From: CAXXOK01 sp963678055
GTDB lineage: Bacteria > Bacillota > Clostridia > Christensenellales > Aristaeellaceae
Direction of reading: 5' to 3'
NCBI GenBank assembly: GCA_963678055.1
Contig: OY782679.1
Span: forward strand, 1,550,001-1,614,000
DNA length: 64,000 nucleotides
The position numbers and the translations under genes were made by a program. Shown one piece after another: positions 24,910 to 32,705 of this stretch (the stretch's first letter is position 1; each line of letters begins with the position of its first letter). Under the pieces are notes generated by a model. It searched no databases, was not told the DNA's origin, and was given only the letters and a program-made list of their open reading frames with translations.

Positions 24910-25263
24910 ATGAAACAAACCATAACTTGTATAAACTGCCCGATCGGCTGCCGTATGACTGTGGAAACAGAGGGAGATCAGGTTATCAGTGTGGAAGGTG
25001 CCAGCTGTAAGCGCGGCAAGGACTATGCAAAGCAAGAAGCCATAGCCCCAAAACGTATGGTTACTGCTGTTGTCAATGTCCCCGGTAAATCGCTGCCTTT
25101 AAGTGTGAAGACCAGCTGTCCGATTCCAAAAGACAAGATATTCGACTGCATGAAAGCCATTGAATGCTGCAATTTGCAAGTACCGATTAAAATGGGTGAC
25201 GTGATTTGTGAAAACGTATGCGGTACCGGCGCGGATGTTGTTTCAACACGCGATATAGAATAA
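24910..25263 (+). CDS. DUF1667 protein, small Cys-rich subunit of the glycerol-3-phosphate module
   Basis: A 117-residue protein with CINCPIGCRM at the N terminus and further cysteines (GASCKRGKDYA, KTSCPIPK, CENVCGTG), the pattern of DUF1667. These proteins are encoded directly after GlpA-like and flavoprotein genes in anaerobic Firmicutes. The Cys spacing suggests a metal or Fe-S site; an electron-transfer subunit is the likely role. Follows the flavoprotein gene by nine bases with AAGGAG in front of the ATG. Confidence 0.85.
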   Translation: MKQTITCINCPIGCRMTVETEGDQVISVEGASCKRGKDYAKQEAIAPKRMVTAVVNVPGKSLPLSVKTSCPIPKDKIFDCMKAIECCNLQVPIKMGDVICENVCGTGADVVSTRDIE

Positions 25264-25269
25264 ATAAAC

Positions 25270-25298
25270 TTGCGGCAAGACCCGTTTCATGCTATGCT
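25270..25298 (+). promoter_or_regulatory. possible promoter for the DivIC-like/ppx genes
   Basis: TTGCGG (25270-25275), 17 bases, TATGCT (25293-25298), in the 75-base gap after the DUF1667 gene. Both boxes match consensus at four of six positions. Confidence 0.4.
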
Positions 25299-25338
25299 TG
25301 CCCTGAAGATGAACCCGTGTAATTGAGAGGGTGACAAC

Positions 25339-25641
25339 GTGCCCGTCAGAGTAAGATTGATTGCCGTCATCGCGATCATTGTTGTGATCACGATTGGGTT
25401 TACGTTTCTGTTTTTCCAGAAAAAGAGTGACATGAAAAAACTGGACGAACAGTATTTTGAAGCGTTATCGTATCATCAGTTTTTAGAGAAAAAAGAAAAC
25501 ACCCTGCGTGAGACGCTGGATGCAATGGGAACAGATGCCTTTATCGAAAATCTGGCGCGTACGCTGTACGGCTATATGAAAGCGGATGAAATCCGTTTTG
25601 TGATAACCAATCCCGAAGAACTCTACGGATTTCAGGAGTAG
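25339..25641 (+). CDS. septum formation initiator (FtsB/DivIC)-like protein
   Basis: A 100-residue bitopic membrane protein. One helix (LIAVIAIIVVITIGFTFLFF, residues 7-26) is followed by a short coiled coil (KKLDEQYFEALSYHQFLEKK) and the LARTLYGYMKADEIRFVI stretch, which corresponds to the conserved ARe-YgMvkPgEivf region of FtsB/DivIC. This family links FtsL and DivIB in the divisome. GTG 25339 follows GAGAGGGTGA. The neighbouring Ppx gene is frequently found beside divIC in Firmicutes. Confidence 0.78.
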   Translation: MPVRVRLIAVIAIIVVITIGFTFLFFQKKSDMKKLDEQYFEALSYHQFLEKKENTLRETLDAMGTDAFIENLARTLYGYMKADEIRFVITNPEELYGFQE

Positions 25642-25649
25642 GGGAACCT

Positions 25650-26549
25650 ATGCGAGCAGCAGCTATCGGTATAGGCTCTAACTCACTGCGGCTATTGGTC
25701 GCCGATGAGGGCAAACAGCAACACATACCACTCCTGCGCAAGCGTATCGGCTTGCGTATGTTTGCGTCCCTGACATCAAACATGGAAATCGAGCCTTCTA
25801 TGATGGCCGATGCTTGCCGGGCTATTGTAGAACTAAAACAATACGCTTTCGCAGAAGGCGTTAAAACAGTACACTTATTTGCTACCAGCGCGGTGCGCGA
25901 TGCCAAAAACCAGAATGCATTCCGCGATATGATTTTACATAAGACCGGCTTGACATTGGAAATCCTCTCCGGCAAAGAGGAAGCCCGGCTATCCTTTCTG
26001 GGAGCGGCAGGGGAAAGCAGCGCGGGGATGATTGATATCGGCGGCGGCTCCACCGAAGTTGTGATCGGCGATCATGGTATCCCTGCGCTTGCATTCAGTC
26101 TCCAGGCCGGTGCCGTGCGTATGTTTCAGCAGTATCCAATCACATCACCATCAGATATACAGCCGGTAACAAACGCAGTGCAGGGTTTACTAAGGCCGTA
26201 TATGGCGCAATTACAGCAAACAAAAACGCCGGCCCGTTGGGTCGGCGTGGGCGGCACCATGACGGCTGCCGCGACCTGTATTCAAAGCGTTGACTGGCAT
26301 TCCAGCCAGGCTGCACACGGCTTTTCTGTAAGCCGCGAAGAACTTTGGTGCGTACTGGAGCGGTTATCCGCTATGCCGCTGGCAAAGCGTAAGGCTCTTG
26401 GTACGATACCGCCGGATCGTGCGGATATCGTTGTACACGGGTTTGCCATTCTGTATGCCTGCATGGATGCTTTATCGATTGATCACATTATCATTTCAGA
26501 ACATACAAATCTGGATGGGTATCTGCAAGCTCTTACAGCGGACGAATGA
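25650..26549 (+). CDS. Ppx/GppA family exopolyphosphatase-like protein
   Basis: A 299-residue member of the actin-like Ppx/GppA family. IGIGSNSLRLLVAD is the first phosphate-binding motif, FATSAVRDAKN and IDIGGGSTEVVIGD the second, GVGGTMTAAATC the adenosine-type motif. At 300 residues it is the short two-domain form common in Firmicutes, acting on polyphosphate or (p)ppGpp; which one cannot be read. Follows the DivIC-like gene by eight bases. Its last 17 bases overlap the convergent CofE-like gene. Confidence 0.88.
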   Translation: MRAAAIGIGSNSLRLLVADEGKQQHIPLLRKRIGLRMFASLTSNMEIEPSMMADACRAIVELKQYAFAEGVKTVHLFATSAVRDAKNQNAFRDMILHKTGLTLEILSGKEEARLSFLGAAGESSAGMIDIGGGSTEVVIGDHGIPALAFSLQAGAVRMFQQYPITSPSDIQPVTNAVQGLLRPYMAQLQQTKTPARWVGVGGTMTAAATCIQSVDWHSSQAAHGFSVSREELWCVLERLSAMPLAKRKALGTIPPDRADIVVHGFAILYACMDALSIDHIIISEHTNLDGYLQALTADE

Positions 26550-27276
26550 GAATCAGCGGGGTGAGTTCGTCGCCCTGACCGCTGGGGTTATCATGCATCG
26601 CATCCTGAATCTGCTCGTCGGTCAGCGGGAAGTTTTTGGACTTGCCCAGCTGGTCGCGCTGAATATCGTTGGCGTCCATCAATACAATGGGGATGCCTGT
26701 TTCTGCTAAAAGCGCATCGCAAAGCTCATCCGGGTTAGGCGGGTTAATGGTGGCCAGTTCGTGGTAGCACTTGAAGCTGGAACGGAAGTAAAATCCATCA
26801 ATCCCGCCAACGCCTTTACCGCACACCTTATAAAACAGGCCTTTGACGCCAAAGGGGCGAGTCACCGCACTAAGGCCCGCTGCCAGCAATACGCGCGGCA
26901 GGCCGACCATATCAATTACCAGTTGCAGTTTATACGGCTCATGCATGCCCACACCGGTAGAGTTGATGCCGGCAAAACGCCACATCACTTTAGCAAAGAA
27001 ACCGGGTTTAACTTCATCGCGATTGCGCACATTGCCAGAGCACATGCACATCACTTTTGCACCAAACGACAATACATCGCCTTCCTGATACAGGGGACGC
27101 ACATACTTTTCCACCAGCGCTGTCTGGCTTTCACCAACCTCTACAAAATGGGTTTGAATCGCATAACGCTGGTACTGTTTTCCATCTTTTCCTTGAATGA
27201 CACCGCGGTCGAAATAAACAATCCCATCCTGTTCGCGCCGCTGTGAAGCCAGATTTCTGCCTTGGTCCTCGGCCAT
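26533..27276 (-). CDS. CofE-like (F420-0:gamma-glutamyl ligase-like) protein
   Basis: A 247-residue protein related to the CofE fold. RYAIQTHFVEVGESQTALVE, YVRPLYQEGDVLSFGAKVM, GVGMHEPYKLQLVIDMVGLP and GIPIVLMDANDIQRDQLG follow the pattern of Firmicute proteins annotated as F420-0:gamma-glutamyl ligase. No other F420 genes are in the window, and most Firmicutes lack F420, so the substrate is probably something else. ATG 27276 has GGGAGG upstream. Follows the DEAD-box gene by 13 bases. The gamma-glutamyl ligase fold is worth comparing with the ATP-grasp ligases 6 kb away. Confidence 0.72.
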   Translation of the reverse strand: MAEDQGRNLASQRREQDGIVYFDRGVIQGKDGKQYQRYAIQTHFVEVGESQTALVEKYVRPLYQEGDVLSFGAKVMCMCSGNVRNRDEVKPGFFAKVMWRFAGINSTGVGMHEPYKLQLVIDMVGLPRVLLAAGLSAVTRPFGVKGLFYKVCGKGVGGIDGFYFRSSFKCYHELATINPPNPDELCDALLAETGIPIVLMDANDIQRDQLGKSKNFPLTDEQIQDAMHDNPSGQGDELTPLILIRPL

Positions 27277-27289
27277 CGTGTCAGCCTCC

Positions 27290-28465
27290 CTAAATATGGT
27301 CAAAGAAGGCTGTGCCTTCCTCGCCGCAAAGAATGCCAAGATCGTTAAAATGCAGGGGAACGGGTTTTGCATCGATATATTTCAGTATCGTATCAAAGCG
27401 CACACTTTCGGTAAAGGTGAGCAGCGTAAACGCCACGCCGTGTTTTTTGGCGCGACCGGTACGGCCGATACGGTGCAGGTAATACTCGTTTTCGTTTGGC
27501 AGATCGTAGTTGATGACCGCTTCTACATCATCTACATCAATCCCGCGCGCTGCGACATCGGTCGCCAGCAGAATGTTGAACTTGCCCTTGCGAAATGCAT
27601 CCATTACCTGGTTTCTGGCGCCCTGGCGCATATCGCCATGCAGGCATTCCGCCTGATAACCCGCTTTTTGCATGCGGTTGGTTAAGCGTTGGGTCATGTC
27701 CTTGGTGTTGATAAACACCATCACACGGCTGAACTCATCGCTGTCGAGCAGATATAAAAGATGCTCGTACTTATTCTTAGATTCAGTCTCTATGACATAT
27801 TGTGTAATCTGCGGGCGGTTTTCCTTGGTGGCCGGGATCAGCACTTCAACAGAGTCCTGCTGATATTTCCAAGCGATGGTTTGCACATCCGGGTTGGTTG
27901 TCGCGGAGAACAAAACCAGCTGGCGATCTGGCGGCGTTGCTTCAATGATGCGCGTTACATCCTTGACAAACCCCATGTTGAGCATCTCATCGGCTTCATC
28001 CAGCACCATCGTGTGCACATGATCCAGCCGGATGTTACCGCGGTTCATATGGTCGAGCAAGCGCCCGGGCGTTGCAATAATAATCTGCGGATTGCGTTTC
28101 AGCTGGTTAATCTGCTTGACTATCGGCTGACCACCGTACAAAACCGCGATTTTCACCTCTTTAATATACTGGGCGAGGTTGCGAATTTCTTCAGCGATTT
28201 GCAGGCTGAGCTCACGGGTAGGGGCAATGACCAGCTCCTGCACGCGACGATCAGATAGGTTCACGTATTCCAGCATGGGAATACCAAACGCAACGGTTTT
28301 ACCGGTTCCTGTGGGCGCGATAGCGATTACGTCGCGGCCTTCCATCATCAAAGGCAGGGTCTGTGCCTGTACGGGGGTCATGTTTTGGATATTCATGGCT
28401 TCCAGCGCGCGAAGCACCTCTTTACTGATATCCGCACCGGAAAATGGTATTTGTTCTTTGGGCAA
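27290..28465 (-). CDS. DEAD-box RNA helicase (CshA/RhlE-like core)
   Basis: A 391-residue helicase core. Q-motif (FSGADISKEVLRALEAMNI...Q), Walker A APTGTGKT, motif Ia PTRELSLQ, DEAD (VLDEADEM), SAT (FSATTNP), motif V ATDVAARGID and motif VI HRIGRTGR are all present. It stops soon after the core, lacking the basic C-terminal RNA-binding domain of CshA or DeaD. The start is most likely TTG 28465, six bases after GGAG; no ATG or GTG fits. It probably unwinds short RNA duplexes in decay or ribosome assembly. Divergent from the XRE-S24 gene. Confidence 0.92.
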   Translation of the reverse strand: MPKEQIPFSGADISKEVLRALEAMNIQNMTPVQAQTLPLMMEGRDVIAIAPTGTGKTVAFGIPMLEYVNLSDRRVQELVIAPTRELSLQIAEEIRNLAQYIKEVKIAVLYGGQPIVKQINQLKRNPQIIIATPGRLLDHMNRGNIRLDHVHTMVLDEADEMLNMGFVKDVTRIIEATPPDRQLVLFSATTNPDVQTIAWKYQQDSVEVLIPATKENRPQITQYVIETESKNKYEHLLYLLDSDEFSRVMVFINTKDMTQRLTNRMQKAGYQAECLHGDMRQGARNQVMDAFRKGKFNILLATDVAARGIDVDDVEAVINYDLPNENEYYLHRIGRTGRAKKHGVAFTLLTFTESVRFDTILKYIDAKPVPLHFNDLGILCGEEGTAFFDHI

Positions 28466-28533
28466 AATGTACTCCTTTTTTCCACTCTTACTACTGGTTG
28501 ACAAAAACAACCAAGTTCCTGTATTCGACAGAA

Positions 28534-28562
28534 TTGCATTTTTTCCTGCTATGCGCTACTAT
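28534..28562 (+). promoter_or_regulatory. promoter of the XRE-S24 regulator gene
   Basis: TTGCAT (28534-28539), 17 bases, TACTAT (28557-28562), 33 bases before the ATG. Confidence 0.5.
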
Positions 28563-28594
28563 ACTAAGCGACCAAAGGCACGGAGGAATTACAT

Positions 28595-29326
28595 ATGAGC
28601 AGATTGGGCGACCTTCTACAAACCGAACGCCTGCGCCGTGAAATGACACTTAAACAGGTATCTAAGCTTTCCGGTGTCAGCGCGGCGTACCTGAAAGCAG
28701 TAGAAGAGGGCAAAAAAATTATCCCTGATGATCAGGCTCGCAGAATACTGAAAAAGATTGGCCTGACCGAACATACGGAGCAAGGCTTTACACTGAACGA
28801 TATAGCCGCGACCGTTGATTTGCAGACAGCCGCACCAACCATTAAAACACCGAGCCAGACGCGCGTGGATGCCACACCGGCGTATACGGATGATTCCGCA
28901 AAGGATTCCACCGTACAAGGCAGCGTGTGGCTGGACGCGCTTCAGAGCGTCTTAAAGCGTGTGCCGGTGCTAAACGCGGTTATGGAAGAGGTAGACCATC
29001 GTATGCTCCCGGTACTACAAGGGCGTATTGAAGGTGCATCACCGGATAAGGTCTTCTATTTTAAAGTACCGGATGACAGTATACGCGGGTTTCGTATAAT
29101 GAAAGGCGACCTGTGTTTCATGGTTCCGGCTGCAAGCCCCATAGACGGAGCCATTATGCTCGTAGATGTAAATGGGCAACGTGCACTTCGCAAGATAAAG
29201 AAGCTCAATTCGATGACGATACTATTGCAAAGCTATGACCGAGAATATGCCGCGCAGACTCTTGCATTGCCTGATGTCTCATTCCTGGGGCATGTGGTAC
29301 GGGTAGAATTTACCCTGCCGGAATGA
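28595..29326 (+). CDS. XRE-family regulator with S24/LexA-like C-terminal domain
   Basis: A 243-residue protein: XRE helix-turn-helix at about 5-60 (MTLKQVSKLSGVSAAYLKAV), a disordered linker, then from residue 145 a LexA/CI-like domain. That domain keeps a Ser in PDDSIRGFRIMKGDLCFM and a Lys in RALRKIKKL, the dyad positions of S24 peptidases, but I see no Ala-Gly or Cys-Gly self-cleavage site in the linker. It could be a non-cleaving sensor or a regulator cleaved elsewhere. ATG 28595 has GGAGGA upstream. It is not flanked by phage genes. Target genes unknown; the helicase promoter next door is one candidate. Confidence 0.75.
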   Translation: MSRLGDLLQTERLRREMTLKQVSKLSGVSAAYLKAVEEGKKIIPDDQARRILKKIGLTEHTEQGFTLNDIAATVDLQTAAPTIKTPSQTRVDATPAYTDDSAKDSTVQGSVWLDALQSVLKRVPVLNAVMEEVDHRMLPVLQGRIEGASPDKVFYFKVPDDSIRGFRIMKGDLCFMVPAASPIDGAIMLVDVNGQRALRKIKKLNSMTILLQSYDREYAAQTLALPDVSFLGHVVRVEFTLPE

Positions 29327-29364
29327 TATAATTAAGCTATAGATACCAAAGGAGTTGCCTACCT

Positions 29365-30504
29365 ATGATTTATAAACCGTTTGGGAACACCGGCATTGAG
29401 CTATCCGCACTCGGGTTTGGGGGCATGCGCCTGCCGATGTTGGATGAAACCCATATCAACGATGAAAAAGCTGTACCGCTGATGCAAAAGGCATTTGAAC
29501 TGGGCGTCAACTATGTTGATACCGCGCCTTACTACTGCGGCAAAGACAGCGAACGTGCCGTAGGCCTTGCGCTCAAGGGCTGGCGGGACAAAGTGTACCT
29601 GTCTACCAAAAACCCCGCCACCGATTCCAACGGTGAAACCTGGCGCAAGAATCTGGAAGCTTCGCTAACCAAATTGGATACCGATTACATCGATTTTTAC
29701 CACTTCTGGGGTATTGATCTGGAAAGCTTTCGTGCCATGGAAAAACCCGGCGGCCCAGTGGATGAAGCACGTAAAGCACTCTCCGAAGGCTTAATCAAGC
29801 ACCTTTGCTTCTCGTTCCACGATAAAGAAGCCGCTAACATGAAGCCAATTATCGACAGCGGCTTGTTTAGCTCCGTTTTATGTCAATACAATCTGCTGGA
29901 CCGCAGCAACGAAGAAAACATCGCCTATGCAAACAAAAAGGGCCTTGGTGTCATTATCATGGGTCCGGTTGGCGGCGGCCGTCTGGGTGCACCGTCCGAT
30001 GCCGTCAAAGCGTTGCTTAAGGATAAGGTTGTTAGCTCGGCTGAGATGGCGCTGCGCTTTGTTCTGGCCAATACGGGTGTCAATATGGCACTGTCCGGTA
30101 TGGAAGATGAGCAGATGCTCAAAGAGAATGTGAAGATTGCCTCCATTGGCGGTGTGTTGACCGATGACGAGCGCGCGCAGGTCACCGCGATGCTGGATGA
30201 AAACAAGCGCTTGATGGATTTGTACTGCACTGGCTGCAACTATTGTATGCCATGCCCCCAGAAGATCAACATTCCGCACCTGTTCCGGCTGATGAATTAT
30301 CATAGGGTGTACAAACTGACTGATTACGCCAAAGCCGAGTACAGCAAAACCGTTGTCCCTATGGAAGATCGGACAGCCGATTGGCAGAAACATAGCGGCG
30401 TGGATGTATCTCACTGCGTGGAATGCGGTGCATGCGAAAGAAAATGTCCGCAAAGTCTGGAGATTATCAAGCAGTTAAAGGAAACACAAAAGGCGCTTGG
30501 ATAA
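29365..30504 (+). CDS. aldo/keto reductase with C-terminal ferredoxin-type domain
   Basis: A 379-residue protein. Residues 1-280 are the aldo/keto reductase barrel (GNTGIELSALGFGGMRLPM) with catalytic Asp and Tyr in YVDTAPYY, Lys in STKNP and His in FYHFWG. The last 100 residues carry CTGCNYCMPCPQKINIP and CVECGACERKCPQSLEI, Cys motifs for iron-sulfur clusters as in the subgroup of anaerobes. This suggests that electrons reach the active site from ferredoxin rather than, or as well as, NADPH (inference). Own ribosome site AAAGGAG. Substrate unknown. Confidence 0.88.
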   Translation: MIYKPFGNTGIELSALGFGGMRLPMLDETHINDEKAVPLMQKAFELGVNYVDTAPYYCGKDSERAVGLALKGWRDKVYLSTKNPATDSNGETWRKNLEASLTKLDTDYIDFYHFWGIDLESFRAMEKPGGPVDEARKALSEGLIKHLCFSFHDKEAANMKPIIDSGLFSSVLCQYNLLDRSNEENIAYANKKGLGVIIMGPVGGGRLGAPSDAVKALLKDKVVSSAEMALRFVLANTGVNMALSGMEDEQMLKENVKIASIGGVLTDDERAQVTAMLDENKRLMDLYCTGCNYCMPCPQKINIPHLFRLMNYHRVYKLTDYAKAEYSKTVVPMEDRTADWQKHSGVDVSHCVECGACERKCPQSLEIIKQLKETQKALG

Positions 30505-30513
30505 AGACAAAAC

Positions 30514-30545
30514 AAAAAAGGCCGTGCGATTTGCACGGCTTTTTT
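30514..30545. terminator. bidirectional terminator
   Basis: GCCGTGC-GATTT-GCACGGC with six A before and six T after, between the convergent aldo/keto reductase and ABC permease genes. Confidence 0.88.
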
Positions 30546-30554
30546 GCTATATTG

Positions 30555-31535
30555 CTAGCGCCTGCCTTTGTCGTAAGGAATGCCCTCGGATTTCGGTGCT
30601 CTACTGCGCTTACTGGTTAGAATGAGCACGATCATCGTCACTAAATAGGGCATGATCAAGTAGATATACTCGCTGGAGACGAGGTTTTCAAACTTCGGCA
30701 GGAAGCTGATGGAGTTGGAATAGAACGATATGATTCTGAAAAACGCGAAGAAGAAACTCGCAAACAGGATATTAACGGGTTTCCAGTTACCAAAGATCAT
30801 AACAGCCAGCGCCAGGAAGCCGTATCCGGCAACCGTAGAGGTAAATCCGCTGCCGGCCGCCAGTATGTATGCCAGTCCGCCGATGCCTGCCAGGAATCCG
30901 GATATCCCGACGCCCAGATAGCGCATGCGGTAAACATTCACGCCCACACTGTCTGCGGCCTGCGGATGCTCGCCACAGGCACGAAGCCTGAGCCCTGTTT
31001 TGGTATAGTACAGGAATACGATGGAAAGTATCAGGATCAGAATTGCAATCGGCGTTGTCAGAAACAGACTTTTGAATAAGAACGTCGTGAAAATGTTATC
31101 CGTTGCAATGCCTAGGCTTTCTGGTGCAATGCGCACCCAGTTGGGGATATAAATCGTTGATTGTGCAGTGCCCTGAATGTTCCAGGTAACCACGACTGCC
31201 AATGCCGGTGCCAGCATGTTCAGCGCTGTGCCGGAGATAACCTGATTAGATTTCAGCTTGATCGACGCAAAAGCCAGCAGTTGGCTATATAGGATACCGA
31301 CCAGACCGGCAATGCCAATCGCTGCCAGCACATAGAGCTGTGTATGCCCTTTTCCTAAGCCAGCATCATCCACATAGCGCAGGAACAGGCTTGCAGCCAG
31401 TGCGCCAACGATCATGATGCCTTCCAGCGCGATGTTTACCACACCGCTGCGCTCCGAAAACATGCCGCCCAGTGCAACCAGCATCAGCGGGATGGCAAAA
31501 ATCAACGTTGCGCTTAAAATATCGCCGATAATCAT
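30555..31535 (-). CDS. nucleoside ABC transporter permease (YufQ/NupC-like)
   Basis: A 326-residue inner-membrane permease of the BPD_transp_2 family with eight or more helices; GMFSERSGVVNIALEGIMIV is the family signature near the start and LRACGEHPQAADSVGVNVYRMR the cytoplasmic coupling loop. Overlaps the other permease by four bases. Together with it and the duplicated ATPase it forms a nucleoside (guanosine/adenosine-type) importer. Last gene of the operon. Confidence 0.9.
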   Translation of the reverse strand: MIIGDILSATLIFAIPLMLVALGGMFSERSGVVNIALEGIMIVGALAASLFLRYVDDAGLGKGHTQLYVLAAIGIAGLVGILYSQLLAFASIKLKSNQVISGTALNMLAPALAVVVTWNIQGTAQSTIYIPNWVRIAPESLGIATDNIFTTFLFKSLFLTTPIAILILILSIVFLYYTKTGLRLRACGEHPQAADSVGVNVYRMRYLGVGISGFLAGIGGLAYILAAGSGFTSTVAGYGFLALAVMIFGNWKPVNILFASFFFAFFRIISFYSNSISFLPKFENLVSSEYIYLIMPYLVTMIVLILTSKRSRAPKSEGIPYDKGRR

Positions 31536-32704
31536 GCCGCATCACCATCCTTTCCAGTCTCTTTGGGTGGGACAGGATCCGGCGGGGAACCAGAGCTGTC
31601 AAGCAAGCTATTGGCAGACAGTGAACGCTTTAAGAATAGTTTTTCAAACCATAGCTTCAGCACCAACGCAAACGCACTGACATAAATAATCACACCAATG
31701 ATGATATCAATGTTCTCGCGAACAAAGCGGGGCTGCAGTGCATCACCGCCAACCTGAATATAGCTGATGAACAAGGCGCTGACGATAACCCCGATGGGGT
31801 GCGAGTTTGCCAGCAGTGCGACCGGTATGCCGTTAAACCCGGCCGGCAGCAATAGTTTCACAAAGGTGTACTGGCCTGTGCCGCTTAAATAGTACAGAGC
31901 GCCTCCAAGGCCGGCCATTGCACCCGCGATCATGAACGATAGAATGATACTGCGTTTGGCGTTAATGCCTGCGTATTGGCTGGCATCGCGGTTATAGCCG
32001 CAGGCTTTAATCTCATAGCCAAAGGTGGTCTTTTGCAACAGCACCCAGATAATCACTGCCACCAGTATTGCAACAAAGATGCCGATATTAATCAGGTCAC
32101 TGTGCATCAGTTCATCGAGTCCCAGCTTCGGTAGGACTGCATTGGCGTTTGCATCCGCCAAAACTGGTGTACGGTCGCGGATTGAGGATTTACCCCAGTA
32201 ATCCACCATCAGCATGGGGAAGTTGTTAAAGGCCATATTCACGGCAAACACTGCGATCCAGTTGAACATGATACTCGTGATGACCTCATTGACATTGAAC
32301 AGCGCTTTGCAGATGCCCGGTATCGCGCCCCAAATGGCGCCGCCGATCATCCCTGCGATGATGGCAAGGTACCACGGCAGCTGTAACTGGATGCCCGCAA
32401 AGAGGGCAAAGAACGCACCGACGGTGTACTGTCCGGTTGCCCCGATGTTGAACAGACCGGTTTTAAACGCAAAAGCAACCGATAACCCTGTACAAATCAG
32501 CGGCATGGCCTGATACAATACTTTCGCAAGCTTCGTCGGATCGGAAAAACCGACCGTTAAAATACGCATCATGCCCCACAAAGAGCGCTCCGGCTTGGTG
32601 ACCAATAGTAGCAGATAGCCGATAAACAGGCCGATAATGACGGCTCCGACCGCAGACAGAATGGTTGTCAGCAGCGAAGCGTTGAACGTGCGTTTCAGTT
32701 TCAT
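31532..32704 (-). CDS. nucleoside ABC transporter permease (YufP/NupB-like)
   Basis: A 390-residue permease with an N-terminal helix (LLTTILSAVGAVIIGLFIGY), the family motif KTGLFNIGATGQYTVGAFFA and the coupling loop YEIKACGYNRDASQYAGIN. The C-terminal tail is Pro/Ser rich. It overlaps the next permease by four bases and starts one base after the ATPase gene ends. Forms the channel with the YufQ-like subunit. Confidence 0.9.
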   Translation of the reverse strand: MKLKRTFNASLLTTILSAVGAVIIGLFIGYLLLLVTKPERSLWGMMRILTVGFSDPTKLAKVLYQAMPLICTGLSVAFAFKTGLFNIGATGQYTVGAFFALFAGIQLQLPWYLAIIAGMIGGAIWGAIPGICKALFNVNEVITSIMFNWIAVFAVNMAFNNFPMLMVDYWGKSSIRDRTPVLADANANAVLPKLGLDELMHSDLINIGIFVAILVAVIIWVLLQKTTFGYEIKACGYNRDASQYAGINAKRSIILSFMIAGAMAGLGGALYYLSGTGQYTFVKLLLPAGFNGIPVALLANSHPIGVIVSALFISYIQVGGDALQPRFVRENIDIIIGVIIYVSAFALVLKLWFEKLFLKRSLSANSLLDSSGSPPDPVPPKETGKDGDAA

Positions 32705-32705
32705 G

